This document shows positions 26,572 to 34,946 of a DNA stretch of 44,357 nt, piece by piece. Where the stretch lies: the NCBI GenBank assembly GCA_019636915.1, contig JAHBWQ010000011.1:1-44357 (forward strand), written 5' to 3'. The notes below the pieces were generated by a model. It made no database searches. It was not told the DNA's origin and worked only from the letters and a program-made list of their open reading frames with translations. The translations under genes were made by a program, and so were the position numbers. Numbering within the stretch: the first letter of the stretch is position 1; the number at the start of each line of letters is the position of its first letter. The DNA comes from Nitrospira sp. (GTDB lineage Bacteria > Nitrospirota > Nitrospiria > Nitrospirales > Nitrospiraceae).

Positions 26572-27678
26572 ATGAGGGAGTGGCAACAGAGGATGGGGTG
26601 GAGTGTGGTAGTGGCCGCCGTATTCGGCGGTCTTTCTGGCTGCGCGGCGCCGACCGCGATAATGAAGGTGCAAAAACAGGCGGAGATTGATGTTAGCCAT
26701 TATCACACACTGGCCGTCACGGGATTTCAAGACCTGCCCAATCAGAACATTAGTCGTGGGATTGAGCAGGCGTTGCTTACTGTGCGTAAGGGGGATAATT
26801 CACCCTATTTTAAACTGGTGGCGAGAGATCAGTTGGGCAAGGTGATGAACGAACTCGGGATTGGTCAAACGGGCATGATTGACCCAGCACAGGCCAAGAA
26901 AATCGGAAAGGTTTTGGGAGTGGATGCCATCATTACCGGGAGGGTTGGCCACTATCAGGCTCGTAATGAACGGGTAATGGAACAGCAGGCGAACCCTGCT
27001 GCCTGTGGCGGAAATGTGTTGTGTGCTGCAACGATCTCCGTGCCGTGCACTCGGCGTGAGGCCTATGTCCAATTTAATGCAAATGTAATCAATGTGGAGA
27101 CCGGAGTACTCGACCTGAGTGAGTCACCGGATGCCAAACTTCTGGCGTCACAATGCCAGAGCGATCATCCAGGGCAATTGCCGAGTGTTTTGGAGCAATC
27201 GTTAGGGACGCCAGCGCGATCCCAATACGGGGTGTGGGAGTCCGAAGATTCCATGTTGAAGAAGGCGGCGGATCAGGCCATCAAAAAATTCGTCGACAAA
27301 TTCACCCCGCATTATGAAGAGTACACGGTAACGCTCATGGATAAAGCGTCTGGTCAGGGCAGTAGCGTCAATGACAAGTTGGCGGCTGGAGTGGACTATG
27401 CCAAAAGCGGCCTATGGCCGAGAGCCACGGCGGTGTGGGAAGAGCTTGTGAAGCAACGGCCGAATTGCGCTGCTTGTTGGTACGATCTTGCGCATGGATA
27501 TGAAGCGAAAAACGAACTGGAGAAGGCTAAGGATTTTTTGGAAAAGGCTGTGAACCTTAGTCCTCGAGACAAGCTGATTATCGAAGCTATTTCCAGAATC
27601 GAGAAGAACTTGGAGCAGCATCGTAAAGTTTCGCCACAGCGAGGCGCGCAGATTATGCGTGTGACGGTACAGGGTTAA
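26572..27678 (+). CDS. CsgG-like lipoprotein with C-terminal TPR repeats
   Basis: A 368-residue lipoprotein preceded by a strong GGAGGGAGG ribosome site. The lipobox is LSGC (C24). Residues 40-130 match the nucleotide-binding-like core of CsgG/TolB-N/LpoB proteins: HTLAVTGFQDLPN, GIEQALLTV, VARDQLGKVMNELG and AKKIGKVLGVDAIITGRVGHY. Four Cys lie in a loop near residues 143-165. Residues 265-360 form TPR-like helices (AAGVDYAKSGLWPRATAVWE, CAACWYDLAHGYEAKNEL, AKDFLEKAVNLSP). CsgG is the curli export pore. Here the TPR suggests a hub that recruits partners at the outer membrane. Confidence 0.75.
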   Translation: MREWQQRMGWSVVVAAVFGGLSGCAAPTAIMKVQKQAEIDVSHYHTLAVTGFQDLPNQNISRGIEQALLTVRKGDNSPYFKLVARDQLGKVMNELGIGQTGMIDPAQAKKIGKVLGVDAIITGRVGHYQARNERVMEQQANPAACGGNVLCAATISVPCTRREAYVQFNANVINVETGVLDLSESPDAKLLASQCQSDHPGQLPSVLEQSLGTPARSQYGVWESEDSMLKKAADQAIKKFVDKFTPHYEEYTVTLMDKASGQGSSVNDKLAAGVDYAKSGLWPRATAVWEELVKQRPNCAACWYDLAHGYEAKNELEKAKDFLEKAVNLSPRDKLIIEAISRIEKNLEQHRKVSPQRGAQIMRVTVQG

Positions 27679-27702
27679 GAGCATAGGCAAGGTTGGAGAT
27701 GG

Positions 27703-28866
27703 ATGATGGGCACGAATTTAATTGCTCGGGGAATTTTATGGGGACTCGTGGCCGTGGTGTTGTGTGCCGGGCTTGCCACTGCGGCGGAGCATGACCCGAA
27801 GGTGGTCGTGGCCCAGGGGGTCGCGACTGTGCTTTCGGATAAAGCAGACACGGCACGCGACGTGGCGTTGCAGGATGCGCTCAGACAAGCGGTGGAGCAA
27901 GCCGTCGGGACGGTGGTGGAGTCCAATACCTTGGTGCAGAACTTCCAGCTGGTTGAGAGCAATATCTATACGAAAACGAAGGGGTACGTGCAGCGCTATA
28001 CTCTGTTGAATGAGCGGCAAGAAGGACCGTTGTACAAGGTGTCTGTCCAAGCCATTGTCGATATGGGCAGTTTGGAAAGGGATCTTGATGCGCTAGGGCT
28101 TCTGTATCAGCGCATGAAGAAGCCTCGTGTCATGGTAGTCATTCTTGAAATACAGCGCGGCATCCGATCAGTAGAGGCCGCGGCAGAGACAGAGATGATT
28201 CGAAAACTGGTGCAGAGCGGATTCATGGTAGTGGATCAAGGGCAGATACAGACCATTCGTGCGAGTGATCAGATCAATAAGCTGGTGGGTGGAGATCTCC
28301 AGACGGCGCAGCTTCTCGGACGGCAGCATGGTGCGGAGGTATTGATTGTCGGTAAAGGGGTGAGTGAAGGCGCGATCCGGGGAGGACCGTTGGCGAATTT
28401 TGTCTCGGTCCGAGCCAGAGTCGAGGCGAGGGCGATTCGAACCGATACCGGGGATATCCTCGCTGCGGAGGGTGTATCCGCTCCAGGGCTAGATCTCTCT
28501 GAACAGGTTGCTGGCAAGAATGCATTGGCTGCCGCCGGTGAGAAGTGGGTCGAGGCGGCTCTTCCTGCGATACTCGATCGGTGGTCCAAGGAGGCGAATG
28601 GTGGGAACTCCGTACAAGTTGTCGTGTCAGGTCTCACCTTTGCTCAGCTTGGAAAGTTCAAAGAACGGCTGAAGACGGAAGTACGGGGAGTGAAGGACAT
28701 TCATCAGCGGAGTTTTACGGCCAATGTTGCGATGCTTGACGTGGATGTGAAGGGGTCTGCTCAAGAGCTGGCCGATGACATCGTACGGAAGAACTTTTCT
28801 TCGTTCAAAGTTGAAGTGGTCGGGTTCTCGCCCAATCGGCTTGATCTGTCGGTGGTTTCCCAGTAG
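27703..28866 (+). CDS. FlgT_N-domain periplasmic protein
   Basis: A 387-residue protein with a signal peptide (about residues 1-27, cleavage near TAA-E). Residues 33-118 fit the FlgT N-terminal domain: VVVAQGVATVLS, DVALQDALRQAVEQAVGT, NFQLVESNIYTKTKGYVQRY and YKVSVQAIVDMG. The middle (about 140-290) resembles the TolB-N/CsgG-like second domain of FlgT (PRVMVVILEIQRG, LLGRQHGAEVLIVGKG). The last ~75 residues form a further alpha/beta domain. Vibrio FlgT builds the H-ring of the flagellar motor together with FlgP and FlgO. No flagellar gene is visible here. Two ATGs in a row start it; either could be used. Confidence 0.78.
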   Translation: MMGTNLIARGILWGLVAVVLCAGLATAAEHDPKVVVAQGVATVLSDKADTARDVALQDALRQAVEQAVGTVVESNTLVQNFQLVESNIYTKTKGYVQRYTLLNERQEGPLYKVSVQAIVDMGSLERDLDALGLLYQRMKKPRVMVVILEIQRGIRSVEAAAETEMIRKLVQSGFMVVDQGQIQTIRASDQINKLVGGDLQTAQLLGRQHGAEVLIVGKGVSEGAIRGGPLANFVSVRARVEARAIRTDTGDILAAEGVSAPGLDLSEQVAGKNALAAAGEKWVEAALPAILDRWSKEANGGNSVQVVVSGLTFAQLGKFKERLKTEVRGVKDIHQRSFTANVAMLDVDVKGSAQELADDIVRKNFSSFKVEVVGFSPNRLDLSVVSQ

Positions 28867-28890
28867 TGGACTGGTGATGAAGAGGCTCCC

Positions 28891-31800
28891 GTGAAAAGCA
28901 ACCCGCTCATGGAATTGTCTCGACATAGGCTACAGCAGCAGTGGATACCGGCTGGACTCATCGGACTCGCTGTAACGCTGTTGATTGGTATCCTATGGAT
29001 ATCGGCTCCGGCTGTGCTGGAAACGTGGGAATGGCGCACCTACGACCTGCGCATGCAATGGCGAGGTGCGCGGCCTACCACCAATCAATTAATGCTGATC
29101 AGTCGTGATGAGAAGAGCGATGCCAGATTTGGCGTCGGCATTTGGGATCGAGCGGTCTTTGCTAAGATGATCACCGCATTGCACCGTGCGGGTGCTAGCG
29201 TCATCGCGTTGGACTTTTACTTCGGTGAGGCGAGCCCTCAAGAAAGGGGTGGAAAGCTCAGCGACCAGGCGCTGGTCGATGCCGCTGCTACTGCAGGTAC
29301 GGTGTTGTTCCCGCTGAGGGTCAGTTTCGATCACGATGTGGAGGATATGCCGGTGCTTCCTCCACGTCTCAAGCAACGACTCTTGGACGGAGGTTCACCC
29401 ATTGATCCAGTATTCCTCCAGAGGCTTCCACAGGCCGGATCGATCAGTACACTAATGCCTGGTTTGATAAATATGGCCCAGGGCTTTGGTCATATCGGGG
29501 CAAGCTCTGATCCCGATGGGGTTTATCGACGTGTGCCGATTTTCGTGAATGGCGGGGGGACCACAATTCCTGCAATGGGGGTGGCACTGGCGGCGGCCTA
29601 TCTTAAGGTGAAACCAAATGCGATGCGACTTATTCCGGGCGAAACATTGGAGTTGAAGGGAGCGATATTTCCGGACGGGACGCGGCGTGATCTGTCGATG
29701 CCCGTTGACATGCGGGGAAATATCTTAATCGACTATGTCGGACGTTGGGTCGACGATCCGTTTCCAAATCAACATTTTTCTTTTGTGGACGTGTGGGATT
29801 CGATCGAAGGGAAGGGGGCCGAGGAAGAACTACGCAAGTATGTGGCGGGGAAAGCAGTTTTGATTCTTCATGCGGCACTAGAGTCAGATAAGCGGCGGAC
29901 ACCACTTGAGTTAACCGCACCTGGTGGATTTATTTTGGCGAACACGTTTAGTACGGTCGTTGCGGGGAGGGGGCTACGACTCCTGCCGAATTGGATGCAG
30001 TGGGGGACCATCATGGCGTTCACGACAGCCGTGGCCTGGATGGTATTAGCTTTCCCGATCTGGAGAGGTCTTATGGCAGCGGGTGGTCTTGGAGGAGGCT
30101 ATTTGTTTGCCACGTATGTGTGGTTTGTTTCGTTTAATGTGGTGGGGCCGATGGTAGGGCCGATGGTGGGCTTGGTGTTGGCTACCGGAAGTGCTCTCGC
30201 TTGGACCTCTCGACTGAGCTTCGGACAGATCCAGGAATCTGAGTCTAAGCGACTAGTACTACAGCAAGAGGTGATGGGCCTCCAGGAGCTTCTCGGGGAG
30301 CAGGAAGCCCATGTGAAACGGTCGGAAAGCGAATTTGTGAATGCACAATCCACAAGCGTGGTGCTACAGCAGGAATTAAAGGACCTTCAGAAACTTCTTA
30401 GTGAACAGGAAATCCATATTAAGCTGGTAGAATCTGACTTGGCGGCCACGCAAGCAGCGGCAAATACCGGACAGATCCGGTCAGCGCTAGTACGTGAGAG
30501 TCTTGAAGCTGAGCTGCGTCGGGTCAAAGAAGAAAAAACAAGGACAGAACAGAGTGCTATGCAGCTGCGGGGCAGATTTGATCATGAGATGCAAGTGCGT
30601 GATAGCCGGGAGGCTGAACTGCACCAAGTCAAAGAAGATCTGGAGAAGACCAAACAAGCTCTTATGGAGCGGACGAACAAGCCTACTGACCTGTGGGTAG
30701 TTGAAATCAAGAGCAGTGTGTTTTCCAGTGCAGAGGCGCAGGAGTTGCGGAAGCAGTGCGAGGATAACAAGATTATTACGAACGACCCTGGTGTACTCAA
30801 CATTTGGAAGCTTTTGCGCAAAGCTGCACCCTTCAATAAGATCATTCTGATTCTGGGCGAGTCTGGTACAGGAAAAGAGCGGTTCGCAAAGGCTGCACAT
30901 GATCTGAGTGGTCGACGAGGTCGGTTTATCCCTGTAAATATGGCCACGATAGAACAGGAACATGCCGAGAGCCGCTTGTTTGGCCATGTGAAGGGAGCCT
31001 TCACTGATGCAGTGCGCGACCATGATGGTCACTTTCTCCAGGCGAATAACGGGACGCTCTTTTTGGATGAGATCGGCGAGCTGCAGCTGAATTTACAAGC
31101 GAAACTGCTACGCGTTTTAGAAGACAAGGCCATCTGGTCCATGGGGGCAAAGGAGTCGAAGCCGGTAGATGTACGGGTGGTGTGTGCCACCAATCGAGAT
31201 CTTGAACAAGAGGTGAAGGAGGGGCGGTTTCGAGAAGATCTGTACCATCGCCTCAATGTCATCACGCTACGCTTACCGCCGCTACGGGAGCGGCCGGATG
31301 ATATTCCCTTACTGGCTAAGTATTTCGTAGATCAGATGGTTCAGGACGAACACCTCCCAAAGATTGAGCTTTCTCAAGGGGCCGTTGATCGGCTGAAGGT
31401 ATGGCCTTGGAGAGGGAACATCAGGGAATTGAGGAACGTTTTGGAAAAGGCCATCGTGTTTGCAGATGGCTCCGTTATTACGGAGCATAACCTTGGCTTG
31501 GGCAAGGAATCAGAAGAGTCAGTGGAAATGCCTATAGGGGGAACAGAATCTCCAATGACTTTGAATACAACTGGTAGTGATCTCGATCCTGATGAATTGA
31601 GACTGTTAACAGCTCTTCGCCGACATAGTTTCGCAATTGGAAGCGCCGCGGAGGAACTAGATTGGAGCCGTGATACTGTCACGGAATGGTGGAAAGGCCT
31701 GTGCTTTAAGACCCTGGTGAAGCATGAGTTCGATCTGGATAAAGCGGCGGCTAGCTTGGCGAAAGAGTCTGGGTTGGCCAAGCTGGTCCTGAAGAAACTG

Positions 31801-31947
31801 AACGAGTATGTTAAAGGCCTTGATAAAGTCGTGACAGCAGAGCCCCCTTCTATAGATTTTCACGCCTGGTGTAAGAAACACTTTAGAAATCTTCCGGCAC
31901 GCTACTATCCATCCGTTGAAACCCTGATTCGTTCCCGCGTCGTGTAG
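28891..31947 (+). CDS. CHASE2 sensor fused to sigma54-type AAA+ domain
   Basis: A 1018-residue protein with a GTG start after a GAAGAGG site. One helix (18-40), a periplasmic CHASE2 domain (about 45-360, with ASVIALDFYFGE and GNILIDYVGR) and three membrane helices (370-438) come first. Next is a long coiled coil (445-600) with a 30-residue tandem repeat, then an AAA+ enhancer-binding domain (625-870). That domain has GESGTGKE (656-663), GAFTDA (702-707), Walker B LFLDEI (723-728) and the arginine-finger region REDLYHRLN. The GAFTGA loop reads GAFTDA, a known natural variant. The C-terminus (895-975) has two HTH-like helical units instead of an obvious Fis domain. It probably senses envelope state and controls transcription. 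Confidence 0.88.
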   Translation: MKSNPLMELSRHRLQQQWIPAGLIGLAVTLLIGILWISAPAVLETWEWRTYDLRMQWRGARPTTNQLMLISRDEKSDARFGVGIWDRAVFAKMITALHRAGASVIALDFYFGEASPQERGGKLSDQALVDAAATAGTVLFPLRVSFDHDVEDMPVLPPRLKQRLLDGGSPIDPVFLQRLPQAGSISTLMPGLINMAQGFGHIGASSDPDGVYRRVPIFVNGGGTTIPAMGVALAAAYLKVKPNAMRLIPGETLELKGAIFPDGTRRDLSMPVDMRGNILIDYVGRWVDDPFPNQHFSFVDVWDSIEGKGAEEELRKYVAGKAVLILHAALESDKRRTPLELTAPGGFILANTFSTVVAGRGLRLLPNWMQWGTIMAFTTAVAWMVLAFPIWRGLMAAGGLGGGYLFATYVWFVSFNVVGPMVGPMVGLVLATGSALAWTSRLSFGQIQESESKRLVLQQEVMGLQELLGEQEAHVKRSESEFVNAQSTSVVLQQELKDLQKLLSEQEIHIKLVESDLAATQAAANTGQIRSALVRESLEAELRRVKEEKTRTEQSAMQLRGRFDHEMQVRDSREAELHQVKEDLEKTKQALMERTNKPTDLWVVEIKSSVFSSAEAQELRKQCEDNKIITNDPGVLNIWKLLRKAAPFNKIILILGESGTGKERFAKAAHDLSGRRGRFIPVNMATIEQEHAESRLFGHVKGAFTDAVRDHDGHFLQANNGTLFLDEIGELQLNLQAKLLRVLEDKAIWSMGAKESKPVDVRVVCATNRDLEQEVKEGRFREDLYHRLNVITLRLPPLRERPDDIPLLAKYFVDQMVQDEHLPKIELSQGAVDRLKVWPWRGNIRELRNVLEKAIVFADGSVITEHNLGLGKESEESVEMPIGGTESPMTLNTTGSDLDPDELRLLTALRRHSFAIGSAAEELDWSRDTVTEWWKGLCFKTLVKHEFDLDKAAASLAKESGLAKLVLKKLNEYVKGLDKVVTAEPPSIDFHAWCKKHFRNLPARYYPSVETLIRSRVV
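30259..30453 (+). repeat. Tandem repeat in the coiled coil of the CHASE2 protein
   Basis: Residues 457-486 and 492-521 are two similar 30-residue units, each L-QQE-x3-LQ-x-LL-x-EQE-x-H. They are offset by 35 residues (five heptads), so the repeat keeps the coiled-coil register. The DNA copies have diverged. Confidence 0.7.
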
Positions 31948-32354
31948 CGCCGCAATCTTCAGCTTTTTCCTGAAATCCCAGGTTGTTGACGCCATTTCAG
32001 CAGCGAGTCTCCTCACTCACCTCACACAATCCTACTCGATTCAAAATCACGCCACCCTGTTCAGCCTCCGCATATCCTGCAGTACAAACACACCTGTCCC
32101 TCCCTATAACAAATGAGACCAGAGCATCTCATCACGGGGTGACTCAATTTCCCCGCATACTGCCGGGATGCTGCGGGAATCCCCGCATTGCCACGTACAC
32201 ACCTCTGATATCGCTAGGCATGGCAGTTTCTCCATAAGCCATTGATTGTGTGTTGAGTTCGCGTGATCTGCCCCCTTCCGGCGCGAGTGGCCGAGAATTT
32301 GCTGAGGGCAGAGGCACGATCAGACTTTGCGAACCGAGATGAGGACAGAGACTG
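31948..32354. other. 407-base gene-free stretch before the LuxR-type gene
   Basis: No gene is supported on either strand. It contains a GC-rich dyad, CCCGCA with TGCGGG and a 14-base loop (about 32152-32177), followed by GGGAATCCCC at 32175-32184. No clear -35/-10 pair and no T-run terminator after the CHASE2 gene can be seen. Confidence 0.4.
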
Positions 32355-32711
32355 ATGAAAACCAGACGACCGCATAGGCAACAACGAGTGTTGCTGACCA
32401 GACATCCATGTTTTGCCGTCCTGACTCCTCGGGAGTGTGAAGTGTTCCAGTGGGTGGTGCGAGGTAAGTCAAATGGCGACATCGCCGGTATTCTCGGGAT
32501 AGCCCTCCGGACAGTGAAGAAACATCTGGAACGAGTGTTTGCCAAATTGTGTGTCCATAGCCGCTTCGAGGCAATGGCGCTCTACTATGAATTCACGCTG
32601 CAACAATGTCGAAGCGAGAAGAAACGCCGTACGTCCAAAGCCGCATTGTCACGCAACCGACTGTCGGTAAAGATCGTTGAGAAGATCAAGTCTCGGTGCA
32701 ATACACCATGA
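32355..32711 (+). CDS. Small LuxR/NarL-type HTH regulator without receiver domain
   Basis: A 118-residue protein. Residues 24-80 form a LuxR-type DNA-binding domain: LTPRECEVFQWVVRGKSNGD, then AGILGIALRTVKKHLERVFAKL. There is no N-terminal receiver or ligand domain, only a basic arm. The C-terminal ~40 residues are strongly basic. Solo LuxR domains often act as constitutive or partner-controlled regulators. It lies between the CHASE2 operon and the RCC1 lipoprotein gene and could control either; this is inference. Confidence 0.8.
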   Translation: MKTRRPHRQQRVLLTRHPCFAVLTPRECEVFQWVVRGKSNGDIAGILGIALRTVKKHLERVFAKLCVHSRFEAMALYYEFTLQQCRSEKKRRTSKAALSRNRLSVKIVEKIKSRCNTP

Positions 32712-32780
32712 TGAGAAAGGGTGAAGTTGAACAGCCGAACGACATCGTTGAAGTGGGGGTAGAGGGGTGAGTCACATAAC

Positions 32781-32787
32781 AGGAGGG
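32781..32787 (+). promoter_or_regulatory. Ribosome-binding site deciding the RCC1 lipoprotein start
   Basis: AGGAGGG lies three bases before ATGATG at 32791, favouring that start over an in-frame GTG at 32767. The short spacing makes the second ATG (32794) also plausible. Confidence 0.6.
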
Positions 32788-32790
32788 TAC

Positions 32791-34566
32791 ATGATGCGTA
32801 TGTTGGAAACGAAGCAAAATGTTCGGAAGAGGAAGTGGGGTATGGGGCAAGCCCTAGCTGGGTGGGGGGCCTGGAGTATTGCTGGTTTGTTACTCATCCT
32901 TGGCGGTTGTGCAGGAGGAGAGAGTGGAGGGGGAATTCCTCCTGCTCCTGTTCCTCCCGTGACATTGACGGTTGTCAAATCCGGGACCGGATCTGGAACC
33001 ATTACATCTGCTCCCGCTGGAGCTGATTGTGGCACCACCTGCACGTTGGAGGTCGCTCCAGGCACGGCGGTCACATTGACGGCAACTCCGACGACAGGCA
33101 ACAGCGTGGCAGGCTGGGGTGATGCTTGTACCACGGCAAGTGCTACCTGTGCCGTGACAGTCACCGCCGATCGGACGGTCACCGTTTCGTTTACGGCGTC
33201 AACCGCGACGCCCCGTGTCACCGCGAGCACGGCTGGGACCGGGCGCGGAGGCATTACCTGTCAGGTAAACAATGCTCCAGCCGGACCCTGTGGCGTCTAT
33301 CAATGGGGTGATCAAGTTTCCATCGTCGCGACGCCTGATGCCGGGTCCTCCTTTACGGAGTGGACTGGTGGCCTCTGTTCTGGAACAGGAACATGTATGG
33401 TGACCCTGACCGACAATATCGCCGTGACGGCGACATTTGTGGCTGGTTCGTCGATGCCCCCCGCGGCGCTTCGCCTAGGTGCGGGACTCGGCTATACCCT
33501 GGCGGTTCATGCGGACGGACGGGTAATATCGATCGGGTCAGGACTGACGATTGGTGGGAGCGGGACAGTCCTCCCTGGCACAGCAGCAAAAGTGATCACG
33601 GGGCTCAGCGCCATCTCATCGGTGCTCCCAGGAGAGTTTAACAATTTTGCGATTGCGACGGATGGCTCAGTCATGGGATGGGGGCTTAAGATTCTTGGCG
33701 TGAGCGTGACAGGATCTGTTCCCAGTATTGTTGATAGACCAATTCCTGTACCTGCAGTAGGCCAGGTGACAGCACTGTCAGCGTGTGGGTCCGATCTTCT
33801 CTATGCTCTGCACAGGGATGGTACAGTGTCCTACACACCCGCCACGACCACCATTGGCCCTGCGACGAGAACCATCACCACGCAGACCATTCCCTCGCTC
33901 ACGTCAGTGACCTCAATGAGCGAATACTGTACAGCGATAGGGGGGGTGCTAGGACAAGCTGTTGTCGTGAAATCTGATGGAACCGTCTGGAGTCTTTCAC
34001 ATAGCTTTACACAAAGTGGTACCACCTCAACCGTTCATGTCGCGGTCGACCAGATTGCGGGGCTTCCGGCCATTACGCAAGTGTCCTGTAGTCGTTCAGG
34101 AAATGGATTTTGTTTGGCGCGCGCCACTGACGGTGGCGTATGGGCCTGGGGCGACAATTCGAACGGTCAGTTGGGCGATGGAACACTGATTGGTCGGACA
34201 ATTCCAATTCAGGTCTCTGGATTGGCATCCATCGCAAAGGTCATCGCCGGTACTTTGGGGTCCTATGCCATCGATACGCATGGAGACGTATTTAGTTGGG
34301 GCGCTAGCGATGGCACCGGTTCTATTACATTTTCTGGCGTCCTCGGTCGCACAATCACCCACAACGCCTGGGTGCCGGGGCGGGTACCCCTGCCTGGCCC
34401 AGCCACCGCGCTTGCCGCATCAGTCTCTCATGTGGTGGTGCTCTTGAGTAACGGGACCGTCTGGTCCTGGGGTGGCAATACTTTTGGTGAGTTGGGTGAC
34501 GGGACATCTGGCAGCACTTCGTCGGTGCTACCTGTTCAAGCGGTCGGGTTGAATTTGAATAACTGA
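32791..34566 (+). CDS. Lipoprotein with InlB-type repeats and RCC1 repeats
   Basis: A 591-residue lipoprotein. After a long basic N-region comes the lipobox LGGC (C40). Residues ~58-215 are two divergent InlB-B-like 'bacterial repeats' (GTGSGTITSAPAG, TLTATPTTGNSVAGW and TVTVSFTA in the first), each with a Cys pair that could form disulfides. From about residue 230 come RCC1-type beta-propeller blades, clearest in VWAWGDNSNGQLGDG, VFSWGASDG and VWSWGGNTFGELGDG. Such surface propellers often bind proteins or glycans. A strong GC hairpin follows the stop. It is probably displayed on the outer membrane; partner unknown. Confidence 0.82.
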   Translation: MMRMLETKQNVRKRKWGMGQALAGWGAWSIAGLLLILGGCAGGESGGGIPPAPVPPVTLTVVKSGTGSGTITSAPAGADCGTTCTLEVAPGTAVTLTATPTTGNSVAGWGDACTTASATCAVTVTADRTVTVSFTASTATPRVTASTAGTGRGGITCQVNNAPAGPCGVYQWGDQVSIVATPDAGSSFTEWTGGLCSGTGTCMVTLTDNIAVTATFVAGSSMPPAALRLGAGLGYTLAVHADGRVISIGSGLTIGGSGTVLPGTAAKVITGLSAISSVLPGEFNNFAIATDGSVMGWGLKILGVSVTGSVPSIVDRPIPVPAVGQVTALSACGSDLLYALHRDGTVSYTPATTTIGPATRTITTQTIPSLTSVTSMSEYCTAIGGVLGQAVVVKSDGTVWSLSHSFTQSGTTSTVHVAVDQIAGLPAITQVSCSRSGNGFCLARATDGGVWAWGDNSNGQLGDGTLIGRTIPIQVSGLASIAKVIAGTLGSYAIDTHGDVFSWGASDGTGSITFSGVLGRTITHNAWVPGRVPLPGPATALAASVSHVVVLLSNGTVWSWGGNTFGELGDGTSGSTSSVLPVQAVGLNLNN

Positions 34567-34594
34567 TCTGTGTCCCGATTGTAGAGCCGTGAGG

Positions 34595-34623
34595 CGGCCC
34601 CGGCGGGAATCCTGCCGGGGCCG
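34595..34623 (+). terminator. Strong GC hairpin after the RCC1 lipoprotein gene
   Basis: CGGCCCCGGCGGG pairs with CCTGCCGGGGCCG around an AAT loop: 13 pairs, one of them G-T, 29 bases after the stop codon. There is no T-run, so it may be a terminator needing another factor or an RNA-stability hairpin. Its loop side contains GGGAATCC. Confidence 0.55.
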
Positions 34624-34682
34624 GTGAAGGCAGAGGCAATGAGGTCTGTCTGCAGAGTAGGTGCTGAGGCTCCAATCTGGGG

Positions 34683-34946
34683 GTGAAAGAATTGATGCGC
34701 AACCAGATCCTTTGTAACCATGTCGACGAATGCAAAGGCTTTATTGGAGTCCCTGACTGGGGAGGAAATTCGCGACGGGTTTATCTTCAGATGCGTCAGG
34801 CATTACCGGCTCTGGATCTCTCCGCCCTCTACGTCTGAGAGCTGATACATGGTTATTACCTTGCTGATCGGGTATCCCTGGATCTGGAGTTGACGCGTGA
34901 AGATACACGGCAGCTCATCGGCTTGCTGGCTCAGCAGCGACTGTAG
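34683..34946 (+). pseudogene. Interrupted small reading frame, unknown family
   Basis: From GTG at 34683 (or ATG at 34695) a frame reads 51 residues to TGA at 34836-34838, then continues in the same frame for 35 more coding-like residues to TAG at 34946. The second half contains LELTREDTRQLIGLLAQQRL, which looks like the end of a real protein. A single base change (CGA to TGA) would explain the break. I do not recognise the family. Whether the first part is also coding is uncertain. Confidence 0.4.

Noticed and set aside
30994..31011. GAFTDA taken as proof that the AAA+ domain cannot contact sigma54
   Set aside because: GAFTDA occurs as a natural variant in enhancer-binding proteins, so the change alone proves nothing.
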